From Gemmatimonadales bacterium (GTDB lineage: Bacteria; Gemmatimonadota; Gemmatimonadetes; Longimicrobiales; Gaopeijiaceae), in NCBI GenBank assembly GCA_007695225.1, contig REED01000098.1:1-64000 (forward strand): a stretch of 64,000 nucleotides of DNA, read 5' to 3'. Made by a program: the position numbers and the translations under genes. The notes under the pieces are model-generated. The model made no database searches and was not told the origin of the DNA. It saw only the letters and a program-made list of their open reading frames with translations. This document shows positions 8,239-17,086 of the stretch, piece after piece (the stretch's first letter is position 1; each line of letters starts with the position of its first letter).

Positions 8239-9261
8239 TCAGTCCCGGTCCGGAAGGTGCTTGGCCACGAGGCCCACCAGGTCCACCACCCGGCAGGAGT
8301 ACCCCCATTCGTTGTCATACCAGGCCAGGACCTTCACGAGCGTGCCCTGGGTGACGGCGGTGGAGGCTGTGTCCACGATGGAGGAACGGGAGTCCCCGGT
8401 GTAGTCCACGGAGACCAGGGGCCGGTCTTCGACTCCCAGGATCCCCTTCATCGCTCCGTCCGCGGCCTTACGGAAGGCGTCGTTCACCTCTTCCACCGTG
8501 ACCTCCCGCGTGACCACGGCGGTGAGGTCCACCAGGGAGACGTCGGGGGTAGGCACCCGGATGGCCATCCCGTCGATCCGTCCGGCCAACTCCGGGAGGA
8601 CCAAGCCGGTGGCCTTGGCGGCACCGGTGGTGGTGGGGATCATGGACATGGCGGCGGCCCGGGCCCTGCGGAGGTCCTTGTGGGGCGCATCCAGGGTGTT
8701 CTGGTCGTTGGTATAGGCATGGATGGTGGTCATGAGGCCCCGGTCGAAACCGAAGGCGTCCAGGAGGACCTTGGCCACCGGCGCCAGGCAGTTCGTGGTG
8801 CAGGAGGCATTGGAGATGACGTGGTGGGCCTCGGGGTCATACATGTCGTCGTTGACTCCCAGCACCACCGTCACGTCCTCTTCCTTCGCCGGAGCGGAGA
8901 TGACCACCTTCCGGGCCCCGGCATCGAGATGGCGGGCGGCGTCGCTCCGCTTCGTGAAGCGACCGGTGCACTCCACCACCACGTCCACGCCCAGCTCCGC
9001 CCAGGGGAGGGAGCCCGGGTCCCGTTCGGAGAGGACCCGGATCTCGCGGCCGTCGACGACGATCCCCTTCTCCGAGGCCTCCACCGTCCCGGGGAAGGTC
9101 CCGTGCACCGAGTCGAACTTGAAGAGGTGGGCCAGGGTGGCGCTGTCCGTCAGGTCGTTTACCGCCACGAACTCCAGGTCATCCCTTCCCTGCTTCAGTG
9201 CAGCCCGGATGACCAGGCGGCCGATCCGGCCGAATCCGTTGATCGCTACGCGTGTCGCCAT
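8239..9261 (-). CDS. gap: Glyceraldehyde-3-phosphate dehydrogenase, type I
   Basis: A 340-residue enzyme. NAD-binding INGFGRIGR is at 7-15, with the acidic residue of VNDL (D36) favouring NAD over NADP. The nucleophilic cysteine is C154 in SNASCTTNC, with the catalytic histidine in [10 protein letters not shown]. The C-terminal WYDNEWGYS is intact. AAGGAG lies about 10 bases before the ATG. It heads the gap-pgk-tpiA cluster and is separated from comF by 47 bases. Confidence 0.96.
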   Translation of the reverse strand: MATRVAINGFGRIGRLVIRAALKQGRDDLEFVAVNDLTDSATLAHLFKFDSVHGTFPGTVEASEKGIVVDGREIRVLSERDPGSLPWAELGVDVVVECTGRFTKRSDAARHLDAGARKVVISAPAKEEDVTVVLGVNDDMYDPEAHHVISNASCTTNCLAPVAKVLLDAFGFDRGLMTTIHAYTNDQNTLDAPHKDLRRARAAAMSMIPTTTGAAKATGLVLPELAGRIDGMAIRVPTPDVSLVDLTAVVTREVTVEEVNDAFRKAADGAMKGILGVEDRPLVSVDYTGDSRSSIVDTASTAVTQGTLVKVLAWYDNEWGYSCRVVDLVGLVAKHLPDRD

Positions 9262-9308
9262 CTTCGATGAACTCCTTCCCCTGGGGGGCTCGAGGTTTCT
9301 CTTGGTTC

Positions 9309-10250
9309 TCAGGGTTTCGGGGTTGTCCCCGGGCCTGTGGGAATCGAGGGCGCTGGGCGCCGTTTCCGACGGAGGAATCCGAGGGGTCCCCGCCGGTCCT
9401 GCTCCCTTCCTGGCCAGACGTCGTTCCCGTCGAGGCGACGATCCGGGAGGGTGCGGGCGAAGGTGAGAAGCCAGACCGCCGATACTCCCGCTTCTTCCAG
9501 TACGCCGGCGACCTCGGCTCCGGTAGCCCCGGTGGTGAGGACGTCGTCCACCAGGATGACCCGCCGATGGGCGAGATGAACCAGGGCGGAGGGGACCAGC
9601 CCGAAGACCCCTCGGACGTTAGCCCGGCGTTCTTCCGGGTGCAAGGCGACCTGCGTACCCCCTTCACCCTTGCGGTAGACGGCATCCAGAACGTCGAGTC
9701 CCCTGCTGTGGGCCAACTCCCGAGCCAGGACGGCAGCCTGGTTGAATCCCCGCCGCCGTTCCCGCTCCCGGGAGGTGGGGACCGGGACCAGGAGGGCGTC
9801 TTTCCATGCCCCTCCTTCCGGGAGGGAAGGAAGCATCGCCGTGGCCATCACCTCTCCCGCCCGTTCCCACCCCTCGTACTTGAGGGCGTGGACCAGGGTA
9901 CGGGCGGGTCCGTCCAGCGCCACGGCCTGGCTGGCCCCCCGGAGAATGGAAGGCCATTCCCGGCATTCGGCGCATCCATCCAGCCCTCCCGGCTTGGTCT
10001 CCCTCCTCGCCGCTGCGCTCGCCTCTGGATTGGCTGACGGGTCTGCCCCGGGGCCTGGGTGGCGCGCTCCCCTGGCCGCCTGAAGGGGCCCCTTACACCG
10101 GGGGCAGCGGGGGTGGGGAATCGGAGGAAGGCCGACGGTGCACCCGGGACAAAGGAGACGCCGGGGATCCGGCAGATAGGTCCTGCAGGCAAGACAGGCG
10201 CAAGGAAGGAGGAACCGCTCCAACCCGGTAGCCAGGTGAAGGAACCTCAT
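9309..10250 (-). CDS. comF: ComF-family phosphoribosyltransferase-like protein
   Basis: A 313-residue protein with an N-terminal zinc-ribbon-like cysteine set (CACLAC, CPGC, CPRC, CAEC within about residues 15-105). A type I phosphoribosyltransferase domain follows, with the PRPP loop [13 protein letters not shown]. ComF/GntX homologues are linked to DNA uptake; the biochemical reaction is not firmly established. The linker between the cysteine region and the catalytic part is long, and the C-terminus has an Arg/Pro-rich tail, making it longer than the usual 200-250 residues. Its ATG overlaps the aroE stop by four bases. Confidence 0.85.
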   Translation of the reverse strand: MRFLHLATGLERFLLPCACLACRTYLPDPRRLLCPGCTVGLPPIPHPRCPRCKGPLQAARGARHPGPGADPSANPEASAAARRETKPGGLDGCAECREWPSILRGASQAVALDGPARTLVHALKYEGWERAGEVMATAMLPSLPEGGAWKDALLVPVPTSRERERRRGFNQAAVLARELAHSRGLDVLDAVYRKGEGGTQVALHPEERRANVRGVFGLVPSALVHLAHRRVILVDDVLTTGATGAEVAGVLEEAGVSAVWLLTFARTLPDRRLDGNDVWPGREQDRRGPLGFLRRKRRPAPSIPTGPGTTPKP

Positions 10251-11068
10251 CCCGTCGTTCTGACCTTGGTCAGAGCGTCCCGCATCACCTCGATGGGGGC
10301 GGGGCCGTCCCACCACCGCTCGTACGCTGCAGCTCCCTGCTGTACCAGCATCTCACCCCCGTCCTCCGCGGGCAGTCCGATGTCTCTCATGGTTCGTACC
10401 CAGGGCGTTTCAGCAGGGGCGTAGACCAGGTCCAGGCACGCCGGCTCCCCCGGGGGAAACTCGTCCGGCAGCAGGGGGAGGGGATCGTCTGCCTCCAGCC
10501 CAAGTCGCGTGGCGTTCACCACCGCGTCCATCTCGGAAAGGGTGGTGGGGGACGCCTCCATGATCCTGGCACGTCCACCCCCAAGGGTCTCCGCCAGTTC
10601 CACGGCCCGTTCCCGGGAACGGTTCCTGATCCAGATTCCCTCCACTCCGTCCTCCACCAGGCTGTGCACCACGGCCCGGGCTGCGCCACCGGCTCCCAGG
10701 AGGAGGACCCGGGCGCCGGCCGCATCCCGTCCCAGAAGGCGGCGCAGGGCCCGGCGGAAGCCCTCGACGTCGGTGTTGTCACCATGGACCCGTCCGTCGG
10801 CCAGCCAGAAGGTGTTGCAGGCACCCGTGCGGACCACCGCAGGGAGTGGCTGCTCCACCAAGGCGGCGGCGCTCTCCTTGTGGGGGAGGGTGACATTTCC
10901 TCCGCCTCCCGCCCTGGCGATCCCACGGAGCAGCCCCGGCAGATCCCCTTTCCCTGTCCTCAGGGGAAGATAGATCCCCTCCACTCCCGTCTTCCGGAAG
11001 GCCGCATTCTGGATCGCCGGGGAAAGGGAGTGGGCCACCGGGTCTCCGAGGAGGGCCAGGAGTCTCAT
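10247..11068 (-). CDS. aroE: Shikimate dehydrogenase
   Basis: A 273-residue NADP-dependent enzyme reducing 3-dehydroshikimate to shikimate. SLSPAIQN (15-22) binds substrate. The catalytic K64 is in NVTLPHKE and D100 in GDNTD. The Rossmann motif LLGAGGAARA binds cofactor, and IRNRSRERA carries the basic residues that read the NADP phosphate. The start is the ATG giving MRLLALLGDP, which overlaps the phosphatase stop by four bases. The C-terminal QQGAAAYERWW motif is intact. Confidence 0.94.
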   Translation of the reverse strand: MRLLALLGDPVAHSLSPAIQNAAFRKTGVEGIYLPLRTGKGDLPGLLRGIARAGGGGNVTLPHKESAAALVEQPLPAVVRTGACNTFWLADGRVHGDNTDVEGFRRALRRLLGRDAAGARVLLLGAGGAARAVVHSLVEDGVEGIWIRNRSRERAVELAETLGGGRARIMEASPTTLSEMDAVVNATRLGLEADDPLPLLPDEFPPGEPACLDLVYAPAETPWVRTMRDIGLPAEDGGEMLVQQGAAAYERWWDGPAPIEVMRDALTKVRTTG

Positions 11069-11598
11069 GGGTCCAGGAGAGGTTCGAGTCGGGCCAGCAC
11101 CGCATCCACCAGTTCCTCCAGTTCCCGATAGGTCGCACGGTAGCGGGAAAGGTCCCCCCCTACCGGATCGGCCACACCAGGACCCCATGGGGCGTCCTCC
11201 CCCGCGTGCAGGGCGAAGTCGGTGATCACCGTCGCCCGGTCTCCGGCCCCTGCCGCCTGGATGGGAGGAAGATGCCCCGGGGACATGGTGAGGATGAGGT
11301 CTGCCCATTCGATGAGGGAGGGGGAGATGGGCGTGGCCTGGTGGTCGGTCAGGTCCAGGCCCTCCTCATTCGCAACCTCCAGGGATCCCTCCGAGGCTGG
11401 GGCGCCGGGGAACGCCGCGACTCCAGCGGATCGCACCTCGACATGGCTCCAGCCCCGATGGTGCAAGGCGCGTCGGGTAAGCACCTCGGCCAGGGGGCTT
11501 CGGCAGGTATTCCCGGTACACACGAAGAGAAGGTGGAAGGATTCTCCTCCCTCTTCTCCGGTGGTCCGGTGGGTCGGCTGTGGTCCGGCTTCATCCAT
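11065..11598 (-). CDS. Low-molecular-weight phosphatase, YwlE-like
   Basis: A 177-residue phosphatase with the P-loop C27-TGNTC-R33 followed by SPLAE, and the general-acid aspartate in a DP motif (VADPVGG). The threonine at position 31 matches B. subtilis YwlE, where this residue favours phosphoarginine over phosphotyrosine, so a protein-arginine phosphatase is plausible; an arsenate reductase or tyrosine phosphatase remains possible. About 20 extra N-terminal residues precede the core. It overlaps aroE by four bases and the Sua5-tail gene by eight. In B. subtilis ywlE also lies near the sua5 homologue ywlC, so the context looks ancestral. Confidence 0.82.
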   Translation of the reverse strand: MDEAGPQPTHRTTGEEGGESFHLLFVCTGNTCRSPLAEVLTRRALHHRGWSHVEVRSAGVAAFPGAPASEGSLEVANEEGLDLTDHQATPISPSLIEWADLILTMSPGHLPPIQAAGAGDRATVITDFALHAGEDAPWGPGVADPVGGDLSRYRATYRELEELVDAVLARLEPLLDP

Positions 11599-11758
11599 GG
11601 ACGATCTCGGTCAGGCTGGAGAGTTTCTGGAGTGAGAGGGCCCCTTTTCCGGAGGAGGGGGGACTGGGACCGGTGCAGTCCACTACCGTGGACGGTATGG
11701 AGCCATCTCCTTGCTCCAGGGTCCGCACCAGACGGCGAGCGGTTTCATCATCGCTCAC
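11591..11758 (-). CDS. 55-residue Sua5/TsaC C-terminal tail, stand-alone mini-gene
   Basis: This short frame begins at GTG with AGGAGGG about five bases upstream and encodes VSDDETARRLVRTL then IPSTVVDCTG, followed by GKGALSLQKL. The IPSTVVDCTG...GALS pattern is what Sua5/YrdC/YwlC threonylcarbamoyl-AMP synthases show at the end of their catalytic domain. The roughly 180 residues carrying the ATP- and threonine-binding site are absent, because ispD occupies that space. It overlaps the ispD stop by 11 bases and the phosphatase start by 8, so it looks translated within the operon. It is either a relic of an ancestral sua5-ywlE pair or a repurposed small protein; I cannot tell which. Confidence 0.6.
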   Translation of the reverse strand: MSDDETARRLVRTLEQGDGSIPSTVVDCTGPSPPSSGKGALSLQKLSSLTEIVHG

Positions 11759-12557
11759 GACTTCCCTCCTTTTGGCGGCGGAGGAAGAGTTCAGCCACCT
11801 CCACATCCTCGGGGTGGGTAACCTTCAGGTTCCAGGGTGCCCCCTTTACCATCCGCACCCGACCCCCGTACCGGGAGAAAAGGGCTGAATCATCGGTGGC
11901 GGGAACCCCCTCCTCCACGGCCCGGCGATAGGCTTCCATGAGAGGGCCCCTGGGAAACGCCTGGGGGGTCTGGGCTCGCCAGAGCGCATCCCGGTCGGGA
12001 GTAGAGAGCACCCGCCCCAAGGCGTCCACCTCCTTCATGGTATCCACCGCCGGCCAACCCGCCACGGCCCCCTCGCCTTCCTCCGCCGCCGCGACGCACC
12101 GGTCGATGATCTCGCGGGTCACCAGTGGCCGGGCCGCGTCGTGAACCAGGATCACCTCGACTCCAGGACGGAGTGCGGCCAGCGCGGCCCTCACGGAGTG
12201 GAGCCGGGTGGCCCCTCCGGCGACCAGGCGCACCCGGTCGTCCAGTGCCTGGAGCCAGGAGGGCGGGGATCTTACGTCCTCCTGGGAAAGGGCGATGGCC
12301 ACCGAGATGACCCGGGGATGGGCCAGAAAGGGGCGGAGGGCCCGAAGGAGGATGGGTTCTCCCTCGAGGGTGAGAAACGCCTTTCGGGCTCCGCCCATCC
12401 GGGTTCCGGTTCCGGCGGCGGGGATGGCTACCCCCAGGCCACCACCTGTTGGGAGTGGTCCAGGATCGGGCGAAGGCCCTGGTGCCGAGAGAGAGTCCTG
12501 CACAGGCGATGATCCCTGCTCCGGACGCGAGTCCGGATCAATAGTCATCGTACCCAT
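11748..12557 (-). CDS. ispD: 2-C-methyl-D-erythritol 4-phosphate cytidylyltransferase
   Basis: A 269-residue enzyme of the MEP isoprenoid pathway that joins CTP to methylerythritol 4-phosphate. After a Pro/Ser-rich N-terminal extension of about 40 residues, the nucleotide motif AIPAAGTGTRMGG leads into ARKAFLTLEG. VILVHDAARPLV and the closing VTHPEDVEVAE are also present. Length without the extension is typical (about 230). GGAGGG lies just upstream of two candidate ATGs (12557 and 12548); the second has better spacing. It overlaps dnaB by up to 20 bases. The ispF partner is absent here. Confidence 0.92.
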   Translation of the reverse strand: MGTMTIDPDSRPEQGSSPVQDSLSAPGPSPDPGPLPTGGGLGVAIPAAGTGTRMGGARKAFLTLEGEPILLRALRPFLAHPRVISVAIALSQEDVRSPPSWLQALDDRVRLVAGGATRLHSVRAALAALRPGVEVILVHDAARPLVTREIIDRCVAAAEEGEGAVAGWPAVDTMKEVDALGRVLSTPDRDALWRAQTPQAFPRGPLMEAYRRAVEEGVPATDDSALFSRYGGRVRMVKGAPWNLKVTHPEDVEVAELFLRRQKEGSRER

Positions 12558-13974
12558 TCCCTCCCCCGGCGGGGATGGCTTCCTCGGTCTCCCGGGCCAG
12601 CTCGTCGAAGCGGGTGTAGCTCTTGTGGAAAAAGAGGTTCACCGTGCCGGTGGGTCCGTTCCGCTGCTTGCTCACGATGAGCTCCGCCTTTCCTTCCAGG
12701 GATTCCCCGTCCTTGTCCAGCCCGTCGGAGGAATAGTACTCCGGACGGTACAGGAACATGACCAGATCGGCATCCTGCTCGATGGACCCGGAATCCCGTA
12801 GGTCGGAGAGCTGGGGACGGTGGTCGGTGCGCTGTTCCGGTCCGCGAGAGAGCTGGGAGAGGGCCACCACCGGGACCTCCAGTTCCCGCGCCAGTCCCTT
12901 GAGTCCCCGGGAGATCTGGCTCACCTCCTGCTGGCGGCTCTCCTGGCGTCCTGAGCCCGCCATGAGCTGCATGTAGTCGATGACCAGGAGCCCCATTCCC
13001 CCCTCGGCCTTGAGGCGCCGGGCCTTGGCCCGCATTTCCAGCACGGTTCCTCCGGGGGAGTCGTCGATCCAGATGGGCGCCGTGTTCAGCTTCGCTCCTG
13101 CGGTGCCGATGCGCTGGTAATCAGAGGGGGAGAGGCGTCCGTTCCGGAGCTTCTGGGCGTCCACCCGGGCCTCGGAGCATAGGAGCCGCTGCACGAGCTG
13201 CTCCTTGGACATTTCCAGGGAGAAGATGGCGACCGGAACTTGATGGCCAATGGCCGCATTCTGGGCCACGTTGAGCACCCACGCCGTCTTCCCCATGGAG
13301 GGGCGGGCCGCCACGATGACCAGGTCGCCTTTCTGGAGGCCGGTGGTCATCCGGTCGAGGGTGGGAAAACCGCAGGGGACCCCGGTGAGACCGCCGTCAC
13401 TCTTCTGGAGCTTCTCGATGTTCTCAAAGGTCTCCCAGAGAAGATCCTTGATCCAGACGAACCCGCCCCGGTCGTGGCTCTCCGCCACCTGGAAGATCCG
13501 GGACTCGGCATTGTCGACGATCTCCTCCACCGAGCGCTCCCCAGGCTCGTACACATCCTGGATGATCTGCGTGGAGGCATCCACGAGCCGCCGGAGGAGG
13601 GCCTTCTCCCGAACGATGCGGGCGTGGTACTGGATGTTGGCGGCGGTGGGGACGGCGTCCAGGAGCCCTGCCAGGTACTCCAGCCCCCCGATTCGCTCCA
13701 GTTCCTGGGTGCCCTGGAGGTGGTCCCCCATCGTCACGACGTCGATGGCTGTCCGTCGCTCGTGGAGGTGGCGCATGGCCCGGAAGAGGACCCGATGCCC
13801 CTCCCGGAAGAACATGGTGTCGTCCACCACGTCCTCGATGCGGATCATGGACTCTGGATCGATGAGCACACCACCCAGGACCGCCACCTCCGCCTCGAGG
13901 GAGTACGGGGGCTCGCGGTCGTAGCGGACGGGCCGGGGATCCACGGGGGGCCGTTGGGTTTCGATGGGATTCAC
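12538..13974 (-). CDS. dnaB: Replicative DNA helicase DnaB
   Basis: A 478-residue hexameric helicase that opens the replication fork. The N-terminal primase-interacting domain (about 22-125, PPYSLEAEVAVLGG) precedes a RecA-like domain. That domain has Walker A ARPSMGKTA (223-231), Walker B LLVIDYMQLM and the arginine-finger region SGSIEQDADLVMFLYR. The start is a GTG 13 bases after the upstream glycosylase stop. No intein or insertion is seen. It lies between a uracil-DNA glycosylase and ispD. Confidence 0.96.
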   Translation of the reverse strand: MNPIETQRPPVDPRPVRYDREPPYSLEAEVAVLGGVLIDPESMIRIEDVVDDTMFFREGHRVLFRAMRHLHERRTAIDVVTMGDHLQGTQELERIGGLEYLAGLLDAVPTAANIQYHARIVREKALLRRLVDASTQIIQDVYEPGERSVEEIVDNAESRIFQVAESHDRGGFVWIKDLLWETFENIEKLQKSDGGLTGVPCGFPTLDRMTTGLQKGDLVIVAARPSMGKTAWVLNVAQNAAIGHQVPVAIFSLEMSKEQLVQRLLCSEARVDAQKLRNGRLSPSDYQRIGTAGAKLNTAPIWIDDSPGGTVLEMRAKARRLKAEGGMGLLVIDYMQLMAGSGRQESRQQEVSQISRGLKGLARELEVPVVALSQLSRGPEQRTDHRPQLSDLRDSGSIEQDADLVMFLYRPEYYSSDGLDKDGESLEGKAELIVSKQRNGPTGTVNLFFHKSYTRFDELARETEEAIPAGGGNGYDDY

Positions 13975-13987
13975 AGGAGCATCACGG

Positions 13988-14890
13988 TCAGAGCTCGTCC
14001 AGGATTTGCCGGAGGAGTTGCAGGTCGTTCCAGGTTGGACGCGTCCAACCCGAATTCCGAAGGAGGGCCGCCGGGTGATAGGTCACCACCAGGGGCGTTC
14101 CCTGGTAGGCGTGAACCCTTCCCCGGAGTTTGCCCAGAGGAGCGTTCTCCCCCGTGAGAAGCTGGCCCGCGAAGGTTCCCACCGCCAGGATGGCCTCCGG
14201 CTGAACCGTTCGGATCTGGGCCCGAAGGTATGGGGCGCATGCCTCGATCTCATCGGGGCGGGGATTCCGGTTCCCGGGGGGACGACATTTGATCACGTTG
14301 CAGATGTAGACCGAATCCGCTCTGGAGAGCCCCACCGCCGCCAGGAGCAGGTCCAGGAACTTCCCCGCCGCCCCGACGAAGGGGGTTCCAGTGGCATCCT
14401 CGTTGGCACCTGGAGCCTCTCCCACCACCATGACCCGGGCGGCGGGATTCCCGTCGGAGAACACCACCTGGGTGCGACCCTCGGACAGGCGGCAACGGGT
14501 GCAGTTCAGGCAGAGCTCCCGAAGCTCCCCGTGATCCGTGGGAAGGGGGCCGTCCAGCCCGAGGTTCGCCACGCCTTGCCTTCCCTTTCCGAGATCCCCG
14601 CCCTCCATGATGACCGAACCTTGAGCGCTCGCCGATCCTTGCGTCATGACCGATGGGGTCGACCGGGAGCTGGACGTTGGGGATATCGTGGGAGTCGGTG
14701 CCTGCGGGACGGGGATGCTCTGGGGGGCAGGGACCGATTCTCCAGGATCTCGGCGAGCCAAGGTCAGCGCTTCGGATCCCTTCAGGTTCTCCAGCACCAC
14801 GGGGTCGGCCCCCAACTCCTGCCGCTGCCGGAGGAGCCGGGCCATGAGCTGCCGGGGTGTGGGTTGGGCATCATTGACCGGAGGCGTCAC
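13988..14890 (-). CDS. Uracil-DNA glycosylase, iron-sulfur family 4/5
   Basis: A 300-residue protein with a poorly conserved Ser/Pro/Thr-rich N-terminal third and a C-terminal UDG domain. Motif 1 is GEAPGANED and the uracil-recognition motif is TYHPAALLR. Cysteines in LNCTRCRLS, ICNVIKCRPP and EACAPY supply the four [4Fe-4S] ligands typical of family 4 enzymes. It removes uracil arising from cytosine deamination. The start is GTG, overlapping the coaBC stop by four bases (GTGA). N-terminal extensions of this kind also occur in SPO1 polymerase-like annotations of the family. Confidence 0.9.
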   Translation of the reverse strand: MTPPVNDAQPTPRQLMARLLRQRQELGADPVVLENLKGSEALTLARRDPGESVPAPQSIPVPQAPTPTISPTSSSRSTPSVMTQGSASAQGSVIMEGGDLGKGRQGVANLGLDGPLPTDHGELRELCLNCTRCRLSEGRTQVVFSDGNPAARVMVVGEAPGANEDATGTPFVGAAGKFLDLLLAAVGLSRADSVYICNVIKCRPPGNRNPRPDEIEACAPYLRAQIRTVQPEAILAVGTFAGQLLTGENAPLGKLRGRVHAYQGTPLVVTYHPAALLRNSGWTRPTWNDLQLLRQILDEL

Positions 14891-16146
14891 GAATCGTCTC
14901 CGTTGGACGTCGAAGGAAGGTGGGACTCCACCCGATCCAGGATCACCCGGGCGACCTCTTCCTTGCCCATGAGGGGTAGCGCTTCGGCCCCACCCTCTCG
15001 ATCCAGGAGGGTGACCCGGTTCGTGGTTACGTCGAACCCCGCCCCCTCCTCGCCGGCGTCGTTGGCCACGATCAGGTCAAAGCCCTTGGCCTCCAACTTC
15101 TCACGGGCCCTGGAAATCAACTCCCCCGTCTCCAGTGCGAACCCCACGGCGACACTCCCCGGAGGTCGGACGGACCGGCTCTCGCCTGCCACATCGGGAT
15201 TCTCCACGAGCCGGATCGCCCATTCGCTCCCCGTATCCTTCCGTTTCTGCTTCTCCCTGGACGGGTCCTGGGGGCGGAAATCCGCCACTGCGGCGGCGAA
15301 GACGCTCAGGTTGGCCCGGGGTGCCACCTCCATCACGGCGTCTCGCATCTCCCGGGCCGTCTCCACCCTCCGTACCGTCACGCCCACCGGGTCCGGAAGG
15401 GCGGAGGGGCCGGTGACCAGGGTCACTTCACTCCCCCTCAGCCAGGCCTCCCGGGCCACGGCGAACCCCATTCGGCCCGAGGATCGATTGCCCACGTACC
15501 GGACCGCGTCCAGGGGCTCCCGGGTGGGGCCGGCGGTGACCAGGACCTGGATGGAAGACCAGGGCGAGACGGCGCCCAGGAGCCGACCCGACCACTCCAC
15601 CAGTTCGTCCGGCTCCAGCATCCGCCCGGGCCCGGCTCCCTCCCCCGCCGCCAGGGGGCCATCCCTGGGGCCGACCAACCGATATCCCAGCACCTCTCGG
15701 CAGTGATGGGCATTCCTAACGGTCTGGGGATGGCTCCACATCCGGTCGTTCATGGCCGGAGCGAGGAGGACGGGAGCCCGGGTGGCCAGGAGGAGGGTCG
15801 TGAGGAGGTCATCCCCCCGCCCCTGGGACGCCCGGGCGAGGAAGTCCGCAGTGGCAGGCGCCACCAGCACCAGGTCCGCCTCGCCCGCCAGGGTGAGGTG
15901 ACGGGCAGATCCCTCGGCGGACCAGAGGGAGGTGAGAACGGAACGGCCCGTCACCCCTTCAAAGGAAAGGGGACGGACGAATTCCTCGGCACTTCGGGTA
16001 AGGACTACATCCACCAGGGCGCCGAGACGGGTGAGATCCCTGGCCACTTGCACGGCCTTGTAGGCCGCGATCCCACCCGTGACCCCCAGCACCACCTTCC
16101 GGCCTTCCCACGGGGGTCGGAGGGAAAGGGCGCGGGGGCCGGCCAC
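14887..16146 (-). CDS. coaBC: Bifunctional phosphopantothenoylcysteine decarboxylase/synthetase
   Basis: A 419-residue enzyme for two steps of coenzyme A synthesis. The N-terminal flavodoxin-like CoaC domain has GVTGGIAAYKA and the PAMNDRMW motif. The C-terminal CoaB domain carries VTAGPTREPLDAVRY, NRSSGRMG and IVANDAG. CoaB joins cysteine to 4'-phosphopantothenate with CTP and CoaC decarboxylates the product. The start is GTG with GGAG eight bases upstream, just after the rpoZ stop. Coenzyme A is the acyl acceptor of the E2 enzyme encoded further along the same strand. Confidence 0.95.
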   Translation of the reverse strand: MAGPRALSLRPPWEGRKVVLGVTGGIAAYKAVQVARDLTRLGALVDVVLTRSAEEFVRPLSFEGVTGRSVLTSLWSAEGSARHLTLAGEADLVLVAPATADFLARASQGRGDDLLTTLLLATRAPVLLAPAMNDRMWSHPQTVRNAHHCREVLGYRLVGPRDGPLAAGEGAGPGRMLEPDELVEWSGRLLGAVSPWSSIQVLVTAGPTREPLDAVRYVGNRSSGRMGFAVAREAWLRGSEVTLVTGPSALPDPVGVTVRRVETAREMRDAVMEVAPRANLSVFAAAVADFRPQDPSREKQKRKDTGSEWAIRLVENPDVAGESRSVRPPGSVAVGFALETGELISRAREKLEAKGFDLIVANDAGEEGAGFDVTTNRVTLLDREGGAEALPLMGKEEVARVILDRVESHLPSTSNGDDS

Positions 16147-16151
16147 GGCGG

Positions 16152-16367
16152 CTACTCCATGCCGCGGCGGCGTCCCACCAGGCGGAACTCGATCTGCCCG
16201 GAGGTGAGGGCCTCCATGGCCCGGGTGGTGAGCTTCCTCTCCTCGCCCAGGGGCTTCAGGTCCCTGGGGAGGGCATTGAGTTCCCGCGTGTACTTCGCGG
16301 AAACCAGAACTCCCAGGTACTTGCTCCCGGTTGTTGATGCCACCTCGTCGGGTGTGAATACGCGCAT
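16152..16367 (-). CDS. rpoZ: RNA polymerase omega subunit
   Basis: A 71-residue small subunit that helps assemble beta-prime. The core matches the family: an N-terminal TPDEV helix, then VSAKYTRELN, KKLTTRAMEAL-like KLTTRAMEALTSG, and a final IEFRLVGRR. It lies between gmk and coaBC, the same order found in many bacteria (gmk-rpoZ-coaBC), which strongly supports the call despite the short length. Confidence 0.9.
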   Translation of the reverse strand: MRVFTPDEVASTTGSKYLGVLVSAKYTRELNALPRDLKPLGEERKLTTRAMEALTSGQIEFRLVGRRRGME

Positions 16368-16393
16368 GTCGTCCCGCCTTTGCGTTGAGTTGC

Positions 16394-17086
16394 CTACTCG
16401 GTTCCGGCCTGCTGCCGGCGATGGATCCTTCCCTCGCTCTGCTGCACCTGTGCTTCGATCTCCCTCCGGAGCCGTGAGACCTCTCCCGGGAGGTCCAACG
16501 CCCGGAGGGGCCTGTGACTCTCCGCCTCCACGATGGCCCGAACCCGGGCGATGGCCCGCTCCAGGTCGTCGTTCACCACGATGTAATCGAAATGGGCGGC
16601 CTCTTCCAGTTCCCGATGGGCCGCACGGAGGCGACGCCGCACTTCGTCCAGCTCCTCCGTCCCCCGGGCGGTGAGACGCCCCCATAGGGCATCCGCCGAG
16701 GGTGGGAAGACGAAAAGGAGGACCGATTCCGGAATTCGCTCCTTGATCTGCCGTGCTCCCTGGACGTCGATGTCCAGCACCACGTGTTCTCCCCGGTCCT
16801 GAGCGTCCTGGATGTTTCGTCGGGGAGTCCCGTAGAGGTTCCCATGGACCTCTGCCCACTCCACCAGCGCTCCTTCCCGCATCATGGCCTCGAAGGCCTC
16901 ACGGGAGACAAATTCGTAATCTTCGCCATCCTTCTCGCCGGCTCGTGGCGTCCGCGTGGTGGCGGAGACGGAGAAGACGAAGTGCTCAAAACGCTCCACC
17001 AACGCATGGGCGATGGTGGTCTTTCCCGTACCCGAGGGTGCCGCCAGGACGAGAGGGCTGGGGCGATAGGGGAGGCCGGTGGTCAC
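16394..17086 (-). CDS. gmk: Guanylate kinase
   Basis: A 230-residue kinase converting GMP to GDP. The P-loop APSGTGKTT is at 16-24, the GMP-binding segment SVSATTRTPRAGE follows, then DGEDYEFVS and VLDIDVQGARQI. The start is a GTG whose GTGA overlaps the yicC stop by four bases. An open frame continues upstream inside yicC but has no homology-like sequence. A basic C-terminal tail (GRIHRRQQ) extends slightly past the usual end. Confidence 0.95.
   Translation of the reverse strand: MTTGLPYRPSPLVLAAPSGTGKTTIAHALVERFEHFVFSVSATTRTPRAGEKDGEDYEFVSREAFEAMMREGALVEWAEVHGNLYGTPRRNIQDAQDRGEHVVLDIDVQGARQIKERIPESVLLFVFPPSADALWGRLTARGTEELDEVRRRLRAAHRELEEAAHFDYIVVNDDLERAIARVRAIVEAESHRPLRALDLPGEVSRLRREIEAQVQQSEGRIHRRQQAGTE

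Noticed and set aside
7002-8318. N-terminal extension of tpiA across pgk giving a 707-codon frame
   Set aside because: The extra part is frame-shifted pgk sequence; the ATG at 7001 starts the conserved TIM barrel and overlaps the pgk stop.
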